Source: Streptomyces olindensis (GTDB taxonomy: Bacteria; Actinomycetota; Actinomycetes; Streptomycetales; Streptomycetaceae). Taken from it: a stretch of 64,000 bases of DNA. Within the stretch, counting starts at the first letter, position 1, and every line of letters starts with the position of its first letter. The notes under the pieces are model-generated. The model saw only the letters and a program-made list of their open reading frames with translations, made no database searches and was not told the DNA's origin. Shown here in pieces: positions 9,549-17,713 of the stretch. A program made the translations under genes and the position numbers. The stretch lies in NCBI GenBank assembly GCA_000696115.1, contig JJOH01000019.1:496001-560000 (forward strand). Reading direction: 5' to 3'.

Positions 9549-10505
9549 TTACGTGTGCTCGGGCGGGTTGATCCGCGACGTGTCGATCGCGGAGGCGGAG
9601 GTGCCCCACTTCTTGAGGATCCGGGCGTACGTGCCGTCCTTGATCAGCTCGTTGACGGCCGCCTGGAAGGCCTTGGTGAGGGGGGAGCCCTTCTTGAACG
9701 CGAAGCCGACGTCGAGGCGGTGGAACTCGCCGAGGAAGGTGGTCTGCGAGGCGGGCTGGGCCGCCTGGTAGCGCAGGCCGTTGATGGTCGACATGATCAC
9801 GTCGATCCGGCCCTGCTGGAGCGCGGTGAGGGTCGCCCCGTTCTCCGAGTAGACCTTCACGTCGTACGGCTTCTTGCCCGCCTTCGCGCACACGCCCTTC
9901 TGCGCGGTGAGGGTCGCTTCGAAGGTGGTGCCGGCGCCTGTGCCGATGGTCAGCCCGCACAGCTGGGTGAGGTCGGTGACCTTCTTGCCGAAGGTGGTAT
10001 TGCCCGTCTTCACCGCGAAGCCCTGGCCGTCGTTGATGTAGGTGACGAAGTCGATGGTCTTCAAGCGTTCGGTGGTGACGCCGAAGTTGCCGGTCCCGAA
10101 GTCGTACTTGCCGCTGCCCAGGGCGGGCAGGATCGTCTCGAAGGAGGCGTCCTGCCGCTCCAGCTTCACGCCGAGGACCTTGGCCACCGCGTCGGCGAGG
10201 TCGATGTCCTGGCCCGCGGGCGGCTTGTCCTGGCCGTTCGGGTAGTACGCCCCGGGCGGGAATCCGACCGAGCTGCCGACCCGCAGCGTGCCCGCTTCGC
10301 GGACGCCGACTGGCAGCAGGGCGGCGGCGGAGTCCACCTTGCGTACGGCGGCGACCGGGTCGTCGGCCGGCGCGGGGGACGCCTGAGCGGCCGCCGGTGC
10401 GGTGCCGGAGGTGTCGCCGGAGCCACAGGCGGTCAGCGCCAGTACGGGCAGCAGCGCGATGGTCGCGGCGACACGCAGGCGGGTTCTGATCGGGCGAGGG
10501 TTCAC
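9549..10505 (-). CDS. amino-acid-type ABC transporter solute-binding lipoprotein (first copy)
   Basis: 318 residues with a basic start, a hydrophobic stretch and lipobox LALTACGS. A linker rich in Ala and Pro leads into a family-3 binding domain (REAGTLRVGSSVGFPPGAYY, GQDIDLADAVAKVLGVKLE, GKYDFGTGNFGVTTERLKTID, LTALQQGRIDVIMSTINGLR, INPPEHT at the end). Two Cys residues (in TQLCGLTI and KGVCAKAG) could form a disulfide. The GTG start overlaps the acetyltransferase stop by 4 nt. It is the first receptor gene of the operon. Confidence 0.88.
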   Translation of the reverse strand: MNPRPIRTRLRVAATIALLPVLALTACGSGDTSGTAPAAAQASPAPADDPVAAVRKVDSAAALLPVGVREAGTLRVGSSVGFPPGAYYPNGQDKPPAGQDIDLADAVAKVLGVKLERQDASFETILPALGSGKYDFGTGNFGVTTERLKTIDFVTYINDGQGFAVKTGNTTFGKKVTDLTQLCGLTIGTGAGTTFEATLTAQKGVCAKAGKKPYDVKVYSENGATLTALQQGRIDVIMSTINGLRYQAAQPASQTTFLGEFHRLDVGFAFKKGSPLTKAFQAAVNELIKDGTYARILKKWGTSASAIDTSRINPPEHT

Positions 10506-11044
10506 AGGTCGGCTGCCTTTCCCGTGCGTGCTGTGCGTGCTGTGCCTGCTCTGCGTGCTTCGGCCTGCAGATGCTTCTCGAAGGGCAGCGGGCCGATGGT
10601 TTCCGGGTCGGCCCCGGTGTCGAACAGCGGTGTGTAGCCGGTGGCCAGGTACAGGCCGCGGGCCTCGGGCTGGCGTGGCCCGGTGGTCAGATAGATCCGC
10701 CGGTAGCCACGCGTGCCCGCCTCGCGTTCCAGCTCGGCGATGACACGGCGGGCAAGGCCGCGCCGCCGGTGGGCGGAGTGGGTCCAGATCCGCTTCAGCT
10801 CGGCGGTGGTCGCGTCGTACCGCCGGAAGGCGCCGCCCGCTACGGGCTCGCCGCGCTCCAGCAGCAGGAGCAGCAGGCCGCCGTACGGTTCGGTGAACTC
10901 CTCGTCGGGGTAGCGGGAGATCTCGGCGTGGGCGTCCTTGCCGTAGCGCGTGGAGTACTCGTGGCCGAGTTCGCGCAGCAGGGGTCTCACGCGCGGGTCG
11001 GATACGGGTACCTGAAGGACCGTCAACTCGGGAGCGGACGTCAT
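10502..11044 (-). CDS. GNAT-family N-acetyltransferase (SnaB-like position)
   Basis: 180 residues. The acetyl-CoA-binding motif A is AELKRIWTHSAHRRRGLARR with VIAELEREAGTRGYRRIYL after it, and the C-terminal EARGLYLATGYTPL motif is typical of GNAT enzymes. It overlaps both neighbours by 4 nt (ATGA and GTGA), so it is translated as part of the transporter/monooxygenase operon. In the B. subtilis S-alkylcysteine pathway an acetyltransferase (SnaA/SnaB) N-acetylates the imported cysteine derivative before oxygenation. The same role is likely here but is inferred from context. Deacetylase genes were not found nearby. Confidence 0.85.
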   Translation of the reverse strand: MTSAPELTVLQVPVSDPRVRPLLRELGHEYSTRYGKDAHAEISRYPDEEFTEPYGGLLLLLLERGEPVAGGAFRRYDATTAELKRIWTHSAHRRRGLARRVIAELEREAGTRGYRRIYLTTGPRQPEARGLYLATGYTPLFDTGADPETIGPLPFEKHLQAEARRAGTARTARTGKAADL

Positions 11045-12177
11045 CGGTTCACCGCCGTCAGGGTCTGCGTCCCGCCTGCCGCCCGCTCTGCGTCGCGCTT
11101 GGCGACCTCCTCGCGGACGATCGGGATCACGTACCGGCCGAAGTCGATGGCGTCGCCGAGCAGGTCGTAGCCGCGGGCGGAGAGGATGTCGACGCCGAGG
11201 TCGTAGTAGTCGAGGAGTGCCTGGGCGACCGTCTCCGGGGTGCCGACCAGGGCGTTGGAGTTGCCCGCGCCACCCGTCGCGGCGGCGGTCGGGGTCCACA
11301 GGGCGCGGTCGTAGCGCTCCCCCGCCTCGGCGATGGCGAGCAGCCGCTGCGAACCAGTGTTCTGCGGCTGGGCGTGTCCGTTGTGGCGCTTGGTGATCGC
11401 CTCGCCCTTTGCCTTCCGGGCCTTGATCGCGCCGACCGTGCGCTGGGCCTTCTCCCAGGCCAGCTCCTCGGTCGGGGCGATGATCGGGCGGAAGGCGACC
11501 TGGACGCGGGGCACGTCGGTGCGGCCCGCGGCCTTCGCGGCGGCCTTCACGTTCTCGATCTGCTCGGCGGTCTTCGCCAGGGGCTCGCCCCACAGGCAGT
11601 AGATGTCGGCCTCGGCGCCTCCGGCGGCGTACGCGGCAGGGGACGAGCCGCCGAACGAGACGTTCGGGCGGGGCTGTTGGAGGGGGAAGACGTCGCTGAC
11701 GAAGTCGTGGAAGCGGTAGTGCTCGCCCTCGTGGTCGAAGGGCTCGTGGGTGGTCCAGATCTTCTTGACGATCCGGATGTATTCGCGGGTGCGGGCGTAG
11801 CGCTCGTCCTTGGTGAGGGTGTCGCCCTCGCGGCCCTGCTCGTGGTCGTTTCCGCCGGTGATGAAGTGCACGGTCAGCCGGCCGTCGCTGATCTGGTCGA
11901 GGGTGGCGAAGGTCTTGGCGGCGAAGGTGGGGTAGGAGACGTTGGGCCGGTGGGCGAGCAGGATCTGCAGGCGCTCCAGCCTGCTCGCGATGTACGCGGC
12001 GGCCGGGGCGGGGTCCGGGGACCCGGAGCCGTAGGCGAACAGCACCCGGTCCCAGCCGTGGTCCTCGTGGGCCCGGGCGAGCCGGAGCGTGTACTCCTTG
12101 TCGAACGCGGCGCCGGAGCGGGGCGTGGTTTCGGAGCCGTCGTTGGTGGCGGCGATGCCGAGGAACTCCACGGGCAT
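11041..12177 (-). CDS. SsuD-like alkanesulfonate monooxygenase (LLM class)
   Basis: 378 residues from the ATG at 12177. A second in-frame ATG at 12183 lies only 2 nt from AAAGG, whereas 12177 has 8-nt spacing. Family blocks are VEFLGIAATNDGSETTP, HGWDRVLFAYGSGSPDPAPA, LLAHRPNVSYPTFAAKTFAT, LDQISDGRLTVHFITGGND and RFHDFVSDVFPLQQPRPNVS, matching alkanesulfonate-monooxygenase-type proteins that desulfonate or oxidise sulfur compounds with FMNH2. First structural gene of the sulfur operon, downstream of a Cys-rich leader. No NAD(P)H:FMN reductase gene lies in the operon; the flavin partner must be elsewhere (one candidate is at 27236). Confidence 0.87.
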   Translation of the reverse strand: MPVEFLGIAATNDGSETTPRSGAAFDKEYTLRLARAHEDHGWDRVLFAYGSGSPDPAPAAAYIASRLERLQILLAHRPNVSYPTFAAKTFATLDQISDGRLTVHFITGGNDHEQGREGDTLTKDERYARTREYIRIVKKIWTTHEPFDHEGEHYRFHDFVSDVFPLQQPRPNVSFGGSSPAAYAAGGAEADIYCLWGEPLAKTAEQIENVKAAAKAAGRTDVPRVQVAFRPIIAPTEELAWEKAQRTVGAIKARKAKGEAITKRHNGHAQPQNTGSQRLLAIAEAGERYDRALWTPTAAATGGAGNSNALVGTPETVAQALLDYYDLGVDILSARGYDLLGDAIDFGRYVIPIVREEVAKRDAERAAGGTQTLTAVNR

Positions 12178-12370
12178 GGGCATGGCCTTTCAGGGATCGC
12201 GGCGGCACGCGGGCATGGCGGAATCGCCCTGCGTGCAGGCATGAGTGAACAGACCGTCAGGCAGACGGGTCGGTGCGGTCGTGACGACGTCGAGCGTCGG
12301 GAGAAGCGGAGCTGCGGCAGCGCGCGTGAGGAGAGAACTCGGCCCGCGACGGGGTCACCGAGGGAGGGAA

Positions 12371-12388
12371 GGGCCGGTCAGACGGCCC
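12371..12388 (-). promoter_or_regulatory. hairpin following the operon leader peptide
   Basis: GGGCCG (12383-12388 side) and CGGCCC pair as a 6-bp G/C stem around TCTGAC on the minus strand, starting 9 nt after the leader stop. It occupies the same place relative to its leader as the hairpin at 825-839. It is a candidate attenuator element, without a strong U-tract. Confidence 0.4.
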
Positions 12389-12397
12389 GCTGCCGAG

Positions 12398-12475
12398 TCA
12401 GGCGCAACACGCGGCCGACCACACCCGACCGAAGTCGATGTGGTCGCGCGAGACCAAGCGCTGCTGGGCAGTCAT
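12398..12475 (-). CDS. cysteine-rich leader peptide of the organosulfur operon
   Basis: A 25-residue frame reading MTAQQRLVSRDHIDFGRV then WSAACCA. It has the same plan as the other leaders here: a basic stretch, a (R)xH(V/I)D(L/F) core, Arg/His-Val, Ala-rich residues and adjacent Cys codons just before the stop. It starts 6 nt after a -10 element, so the transcript is probably leaderless. The stop lies about 220 nt upstream of the first monooxygenase gene. Scarce cysteinyl-tRNA stalling the ribosome at Cys23-Cys24 could switch the downstream structures and raise operon expression. Confidence 0.82.
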   Translation of the reverse strand: MTAQQRLVSRDHIDFGRVWSAACCA

Positions 12476-12481
12476 GCGACT

Positions 12482-12511
12482 ACTTGAGCAGTACATCGTG
12501 GCGCTCGTCAA
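12482..12511 (-). promoter_or_regulatory. promoter of the organosulfur operon leader
   Basis: On the minus strand TTGACG (12506-12511), an 18-nt spacer and TCAAGT (12482-12487) precede the leader ATG by 6 nt. The -35 and the 18-nt spacing are like those at the sfnG leader and the 63762 leader. Confidence 0.5.
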
Positions 12512-12561
12512 GCAGCGCCCGGATGCCGGACGGCTCGGGATCGGCGCTGCCCTGGGCGCTG

Positions 12562-12592
12562 TTGACACATCGATGCCCTGGGCACATACGAT
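12562..12592 (+). promoter_or_regulatory. candidate promoter for the divergent permease gene
   Basis: TTGACA (12562-12567) and TACGAT (12587-12592) with a 19-nt spacer, pointing toward the permease at 12773. The spacing is long but both hexamers are good. No RRHVD-type leader was found between here and the permease. Confidence 0.4.
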
Positions 12593-12772
12593 CGACAGCG
12601 GATCGGCCGCCCTGCCCGGCGGCCTTCCCGTCCGCGTTGAGGGACGCGGCGCATGTGACGACGCCGAGCCCCGGCCGCACCTACGCACGCAGCGCCTGTG
12701 GCGTTGCGCTCCCTGCGAGTGCCACCGGGTGGTCACCCACGCCTGCCATCCCCTCCCCCGGAGAGCCTCTCG

Positions 12773-13780
12773 ATGGTCACGCCTTCCGAAGTCACGCCGG
12801 CCCCTGCGACGCAACCCCCGAAAAGGGCGAGTGCCCCTGGTCCCGACGTGCCGCGCATCGTGCCGCGCCGGCACCTCGGCCGCTGGGCGACCGCTGCCGC
12901 CGCGCTGCTGCTGTTCGCGATGGTCCTCAACTCCGTCGTCCGCAACGACGCCTTCCAATGGAGCGTGGTGGGCCGGTACTTCACCACCGCCGCCGTGCTC
13001 GACGGACTGCTGCTCTCCCTGTGGCTGACCGCCGTGGTGATGGTGCTCGGCTTCCTGCTCGGCACCGTGCTCGCGGTGATGCGCCTGTCGGCCAACCCTG
13101 TGCTTCGCACGCTGAGTTGGGGCTATGTGTGGATCTTCCGGTCCACGCCGCTGCTGGTGCAGCTGCTGTTCTGGTTCAACATCGGTGCCCTGTATCCGAC
13201 GCTCGGCCTCGGCATCCCGTTCGGCCCGCAGTTCCTCACCGTCAAGACGGTCAACCTCCTCGGCCCCACCCTGACCGCCGTCATCGGCCTGACCCTGCAC
13301 GAGACCGCCTACGCCGCCGAAGTGGTGCGCGGCGGCATCCTCTCCGTGGACCCCGGGCAGACCGAGGCCGCCCAGGCGCTGGGGCTGAGCAGGCGCCGCA
13401 CGCTGCGCCGGATCGTCGTCCCCCAGGCGATGCGCTCGATCGTGCCCACGGCCGGGAACATGCTGATCGGCACGCTCAAGGGCACCAGCATCGTCAGCGT
13501 GCTGGCCGTGCACGACCTGCTGTACTCGGTGCAGCTGATCTACAACCAGACCTACCAGGTCATCCCGCTGCTGATGGTCGCCACCCTGTGGTACATCGCG
13601 GTCACCACCGTGCTGAGCGCGGGCCAGTTCCACGTCGAGCGGTACTACGCGCGCGGGGACTCCCGCACCCTGCCGCCGACCCCGCTGCAACGGCTGCGCG
13701 GCCATCTGACCGCCGTGCGCCATCGACTGAGCGCGGCCACGGCCGCCGACGCCCGCCCGGCGATCGGCGGTGACCGGTGA
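12773..13780 (+). CDS. amino-acid ABC transporter permease (TcyM-like)
   Basis: 335 residues from the ATG at 12773 (GGAGAG upstream). It resembles the permease at 8499-9527 throughout: WIFRSTPLLVQLLFWFNIGA, GLTLHETAYAAEVVRGG and the EAA loop EAAQALGLSRRRTLRRIVVP, followed by QAMRSIVPTAGNM. It also has a Pro-rich cytoplasmic N-terminus and the C-terminal TLPPTPLQRLR. It probably pairs with that permease to form a heterodimeric channel served by the shared ATPase. Divergent from the leader-controlled operon and coupled by GTGA to the next gene. Confidence 0.88.
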   Translation: MVTPSEVTPAPATQPPKRASAPGPDVPRIVPRRHLGRWATAAAALLLFAMVLNSVVRNDAFQWSVVGRYFTTAAVLDGLLLSLWLTAVVMVLGFLLGTVLAVMRLSANPVLRTLSWGYVWIFRSTPLLVQLLFWFNIGALYPTLGLGIPFGPQFLTVKTVNLLGPTLTAVIGLTLHETAYAAEVVRGGILSVDPGQTEAAQALGLSRRRTLRRIVVPQAMRSIVPTAGNMLIGTLKGTSIVSVLAVHDLLYSVQLIYNQTYQVIPLLMVATLWYIAVTTVLSAGQFHVERYYARGDSRTLPPTPLQRLRGHLTAVRHRLSAATAADARPAIGGDR

Positions 13781-15723
13781 GCAGCACCCCTTCGCCGGCC
13801 GTCCTGGTCCTCGTCGGCGCGGGGCCGCGCGCCACGGGCCTGCTGGAGCGGATCGCCGCCAATGCACCCGAACTGTGGGACGAGGTACGGGAGTTGCGCA
13901 TCCACCTGGTGGACCCGCACCCGCCCGGCCCGGGACGCGTCTGGCGTCACGAACAGTCGGCGCTGCTGCGGATGAACTCCATGGCCGAGGACGTCACCAT
14001 GTTCACCGACGAGTCCTCCACGATCGACGGCCCGGTACAGCCGGGCCCCTCACTCGCCGAGTGGGCCGCCCAGTTCTCCGGCCGGAGCCCGCGCCACGCC
14101 CCGTACGCCGAACCCACCGACCCTGACGTGCTCGCCGAACTGCGCACGCTCGACGGGTCCGACTTCCCCACCCGCCGTGCCCAGAGCGCCTACCTGGACT
14201 GGGTGTTCCGCAGGGCGCTGGCCCAACTGCCGCCCACCGTCACGGTCGAGTGGCACCCCACCACCGCGACCGGCGTCAGCGGTCCCCCGAACGGTCCGCA
14301 GCGGGTGCACCTCGCCGACCGGTCCACCCCGCTCACCGCCGACCTGGTCGTCCTCGCACAGGGACACCTCGGCTCCACTCCCGCCGCCGAGCACCGGGAC
14401 CACGCCGCCTTCGCTCGCCGGCACGGCCGCTTCCACCTCCCGCCCGAGTTCTCCGCCGACGCCGACCTGTCCGCACTGCGACCCGGCGAGCACGTCATCC
14501 TGCGCGGCTTCGGGCTGGCCTTCATCGACGTGATGACGCTGCTCACCGAGGGACGCGGCGGCAGATACCGCACCGAGGCCGACGGCACCCTCACCTACCT
14601 CCCGTCCGGCCGCGAGCCCGTCCTGCACGTCGGATCGCGGCGCGGTGTGCCGTACCGCTCCAAGACCCGCTACCGCCTGCAGGGTCCCCGGCCTCCACTG
14701 CCGCGCCACTTCGGCCCTGAGGCGGTCGACGCACTGCTCGCCGAGGGCCGCCCGCTGGACCTGCGGCGCGACGTGTGGCCGCTGATGGCCAAGGAGATCG
14801 GCTTCGGCCACTACCACGAGCTCTTCCACGCCCACCCCGAGCGCACGGCCCTCCCCTGGCCGGATTTCGTCGCCGCCTACGACCGCCTGGGCTGGTACGA
14901 CGCCGAGATGGCGGCCCTCGTCGCCACGGCCGTACCCGACCCGGCGGACCGCCTGGACTTCGAAGTCCTGGACCGCCCGCTGGACGGCCTCGCGTTCCCC
15001 ACGCCGGAGGCCTTCCAGGACCACCTGCGCGACCACATCGCCCAGGACGTCGCCCGCCGCGAGGACCCGGCGTTCAGCGCCGACCTCGGGGCGTTCCTCG
15101 CCCTGCTCTCGGTCTACGGGCAACTGCCCCACCTGGTCGCGGCGGGGCGACTGACCGCGCGTTCCGTCGCCGAGCAACTCGACGGCTGGTGGCACGGCTT
15201 CTTCAGCTTCCTGGCCTCCGGTCCGCCCGGCTTCCGCCTGCGCCAACTCCTCGCGCTGTCCCGGGCCGGCATCGTCCACTTCCTGGGGGCGGACATCCGC
15301 ATCGCCACCGACGAGACGAGCGGCACCTTCACCGCGACCAGCCCCACCATCTCCGGCCACACCACCCACGCCACGGCCCTGATCGAGGCGTACCTGCCGG
15401 GCCCCTCCCTGGCCCACACCGAGGACCCACTCCTGCGGGGCCTGCATCGGGAAGGCGCACTCGCCGAGGAGGTCATCGCCGACCCCACCCACACCCACCG
15501 CTCCGGCCTGCTCGCCGTCTCCCCCACGGACGGCCACGTCCTCGACCCGTCCCTCGACAGCCCCCACCCCCGGCGCATCGCCCTCGGCGCCCCCACCAAC
15601 AGCCGGGCCGTCGCCGCCTTCGCCCGCCCCCGCACCAACGCCCCGGCCTTCCGCCAGAACGACGCCGTCGCCCGCGCGCTCCTGCGTGCTCTGAGCACCA
15701 CCGAGGCCGAGACGGCAACGTAA
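13777..15723 (+). CDS. FAD/NAD(P)-binding protein
   Basis: 648 residues. The N-terminal dinucleotide-binding glycine motif (VLVLVGAGPRATGLLERIAA) and the following WRHEQSALLRMNSMAEDVTM block are typical of the FAD-NAD(P)-binding family PF13454 found in actinobacteria. Later motifs include VVLAQGHLGS and a second nucleotide-binding region near RGFGLAFIDVM. No partner domain is fused. Co-translated with the sulfur-transporter permease through a GTGA overlap, it may be a flavoprotein redox step in the same pathway. The reaction is unknown. Confidence 0.75.
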   Translation: MSSTPSPAVLVLVGAGPRATGLLERIAANAPELWDEVRELRIHLVDPHPPGPGRVWRHEQSALLRMNSMAEDVTMFTDESSTIDGPVQPGPSLAEWAAQFSGRSPRHAPYAEPTDPDVLAELRTLDGSDFPTRRAQSAYLDWVFRRALAQLPPTVTVEWHPTTATGVSGPPNGPQRVHLADRSTPLTADLVVLAQGHLGSTPAAEHRDHAAFARRHGRFHLPPEFSADADLSALRPGEHVILRGFGLAFIDVMTLLTEGRGGRYRTEADGTLTYLPSGREPVLHVGSRRGVPYRSKTRYRLQGPRPPLPRHFGPEAVDALLAEGRPLDLRRDVWPLMAKEIGFGHYHELFHAHPERTALPWPDFVAAYDRLGWYDAEMAALVATAVPDPADRLDFEVLDRPLDGLAFPTPEAFQDHLRDHIAQDVARREDPAFSADLGAFLALLSVYGQLPHLVAAGRLTARSVAEQLDGWWHGFFSFLASGPPGFRLRQLLALSRAGIVHFLGADIRIATDETSGTFTATSPTISGHTTHATALIEAYLPGPSLAHTEDPLLRGLHREGALAEEVIADPTHTHRSGLLAVSPTDGHVLDPSLDSPHPRRIALGAPTNSRAVAAFARPRTNAPAFRQNDAVARALLRALSTTEAETAT

Positions 15724-15879
15724 CCGGTGGACAGCCGACCTCTCAGTGTGTGAGACCTTGTGTGAGACCTTTCCCTGGAAGCCGTGCGAGGCGGGCGCAA
15801 TACCAGGACCCACACCTTGTACGAGACCGTCGCCCACCGGCTCCGCGATGCCGGGGAGTACGATCAGTTGTTCCCCGGG

Positions 15880-16845
15880 TCAACGAACCCTTCCCCGCGA
15901 CTTTAGAGGCACCGGCGGGAGCTCGGGGGCCGGCAGTGGGTCCCCGTCGTATCCCTTCACCTCCCCGAACCGAGAGCCCTCCATCCAGTCCCGTCGCGCC
16001 TGCTCGATCTCCTCTTGGGAACGGCCGATCCAGTTCCAGAACATGATCAGCTCCTCCTCGAACGGCTCGCCCCCCAGGAGCATCAGGCCCGCGTCCGACT
16101 CCGCCCGCAGGGGCAGTTCGCCGCGGCCGCAGCCGAGGTAGAGCATCGAGCCGGGCAGGACCGGGACGCCGTCCACATGAGCCTCGCCGGACATGGACAG
16201 GACGGCGTACTCGAAATCGGGTTCCAGGGGCAGGCGTACGTCCGCGCCGCGGCTCAGGGCGATGTCGGCGCCGACGAGGGGCGTGTACGCCGTGCCGGGC
16301 GACCTCGCGCCGTCGAGGTCGCCGAGGATCAGGGTCGCCTTGATGCCGGGCGCGGTGACGACCGGCAGGTCGGCGTGGTGTTCGAAGCGCGGGTCGGTGT
16401 GGCGGTGGCTGTCCGGCAGGGCGACCCACAGCTGCGCACCGTGCAGGAAACGCGCGTGCGAGCGGGGGCTCTCCTCGGAGTGGCTGATCGCCCGGCCGGA
16501 GGTCATCAGGCCCAGTTCGCGCGGACGGATCGTCTGGAGGCTGCCGGTGGAGTCGCGGTGCAGCACCTCGCCCTCGTGCAGCCAGCTCACCGTCTGCAGG
16601 CCCATGTGGGGGTGCGGCGGCACCTGCATGCCGGGTTCGTCGGCGATGTCGTCGGGGCCGTAGTGATCGATGAAGCACCAGGCTCCGACCATCCGGCGGC
16701 CGAGGTTGGGCAGCAGTCGGCGGACCTCGCTGGACTCGCCCAGCTTGACGTGGCGGGGGCTGAGGAGTTCACGCACGGGCTCCGCCACCACGAAGCCACG
16801 GCCACCGCACAGGGAGGGAGCCGCCTCGCGCTCAAGATTGCTCAT
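15880..16845 (-). CDS. pirin family protein
   Basis: 321 residues from the ATG at 16843-16845; an upstream TTG at 16854 is less likely. Pirin bicupin signatures are visible: GAWCFIDHYGPDD, PHPHMGLQTVSWL (metal-binding His pair), HRDSTGSLQTIRPRELGLMT, SGRAISHSEESP, HGAQLWVALP. Pirins are metal-binding cupins, and some act as quercetinases. The specific role here is unknown. Monocistronic, with the fragment of a MarR gene just upstream on the same strand. Confidence 0.9.
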   Translation of the reverse strand: MSNLEREAAPSLCGGRGFVVAEPVRELLSPRHVKLGESSEVRRLLPNLGRRMVGAWCFIDHYGPDDIADEPGMQVPPHPHMGLQTVSWLHEGEVLHRDSTGSLQTIRPRELGLMTSGRAISHSEESPRSHARFLHGAQLWVALPDSHRHTDPRFEHHADLPVVTAPGIKATLILGDLDGARSPGTAYTPLVGADIALSRGADVRLPLEPDFEYAVLSMSGEAHVDGVPVLPGSMLYLGCGRGELPLRAESDAGLMLLGGEPFEEELIMFWNWIGRSQEEIEQARRDWMEGSRFGEVKGYDGDPLPAPELPPVPLKSRGRVR

Positions 16846-16879
16846 GGCGCCCAACCTAGTCCGGCGGCGGGTCCCGCGT

Positions 16880-17046
16880 CAGCGCGTCCGCCCGTCATCC
16901 GGGCCGCGGTCCGCGCCGCATGCGCCCTTGCGCTGCATGCCGTACAGGGAGGCCACCAGCGCGTACTGCGTGTGGGTGAGCCCCAGCGGCGCCACCGCGC
17001 GGTCGAACTGTTTTCCTCTGCGACGCGAGCGGAGAAGCTCGCCGAC
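16880..17046 (-). pseudogene. MarR-family regulator fragment
   Basis: On the minus strand, SVGELLRSRRRGKQFDRAV continues as APLGLTHTQYALVASLYGM, which is the first part of a MarR regulator (helices 1-2). The frame then runs into QRKGACGADRGPDDGRTR and stops with no DNA-binding wing. No convincing start precedes it. The 17047-17240 remainder shows no clear gene apart from the GAAGGAGG of the next gene. Probably a remnant that once controlled pirin. Confidence 0.4.
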
Positions 17047-17240
17047 GGACCGATCGAGCGGGAGCGGCTCGTCGACGGTGTCACCGGTGCGCTGAAAGAC
17101 CGACGCGGCCGAGGTGCGCGACGTGGTCGACGGGTTGATCGCCGCGCGGCTGCCGGCGCGGACGCCGAGCTGACCGCCCTCGTCGGGTAGTGGAATATTG
17201 AACCAACGGGCTCGGTTGTCGGCCTCGAAGGAGGTCACCC

Positions 17241-17600
17241 GTGAACACGACCTACGACGAGACGTACTACGCCCACGGGACACCGGCGGAGCGCTGGGAG
17301 CGCGCGCGGCTGTTCTTCGACGCCAAGGACTACGCCGCCGCCGCGCGTGTCCTGGTCGGGCTGGTCGAGGAGGCGCCCGAGCAGACCGGGCCGCGCCTGC
17401 TGCTGGCGCGCTCCTACTACCACTCGGCGCAACTGCGGCGCGCCGAGGCCGAGTTGCGGACGATCGTCGAGCAGGACCCGGTCGAGCACTACGCCCGGCT
17501 GATGCTCGGCCGCACGCTCCAGCGGCAGAACCGGCACGAGGAGGCGGAGTCGCACCTGCGGATCGCCTCGGCGCTGGCGGGTGACTTCGAGCAGCTCTGA
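17241..17600 (+). CDS. small tetratricopeptide-repeat protein
   Basis: 119 residues; GTG start with a strong AAGGAGG. Helical repeats are visible (RARLFFDAKDYAAAARVLVG, PRLLLARSYYHSAQLRRAEA, YARLMLGRTLQRQNRHEEAE), giving about three TPR units for protein-protein contacts. No signal peptide. Followed by a strong bidirectional terminator. The partner is unknown. Confidence 0.85.
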   Translation: MNTTYDETYYAHGTPAERWERARLFFDAKDYAAAARVLVGLVEEAPEQTGPRLLLARSYYHSAQLRRAEAELRTIVEQDPVEHYARLMLGRTLQRQNRHEEAESHLRIASALAGDFEQL

Positions 17601-17616
17601 CCGCCATCGGAGCGAA

Positions 17617-17647
17617 GGTGCCCCGGCTCGCGGCGAGTCGGGGCACC
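17617..17647. terminator. bidirectional terminator hairpin
   Basis: A 14-bp stem (GGTGCCCCGGCTCG pairing with CGAGTCGGGGCACC, one G-T pair) with a CGG loop, between the convergent TPR and PepSY genes. The tail is poor in T, as is common in this GC range. Confidence 0.75.
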
Positions 17648-17713
17648 TGTGTTTCGGGGTGCCAGTGTCTCGGGGCACCTGTGGTGCGGGGTACCCGCGT
17701 GTCGGCGGGTCCG

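Noticed and set aside
12599..12772. A Cys-rich leader (frame containing CAPCECH) before the divergent permease
   Set aside because: It lacks the RRHVD core, has no suitable start next to the promoter, and continues as an open shadow frame.
11374..13773. Very long open frame on the + strand across the sulfur operon
   Set aside because: It overlaps well-supported genes on both strands and has no family motifs. In DNA of this GC content long antisense frames are expected.
15748..15770. TGTGTGAGACCT repeated twice after the FAD protein gene
   Set aside because: Only two short copies with no mobile-element feature nearby; not enough to call an attachment site or operator.
15784..15906. 40-codon frame (RTHTLYETVAHRLRDAGEYD) between the FAD protein and pirin genes
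   Set aside because: It vaguely resembles a GntR start but lacks a clear ribosome-binding site, is too short, and runs into the pirin gene on the other strand.
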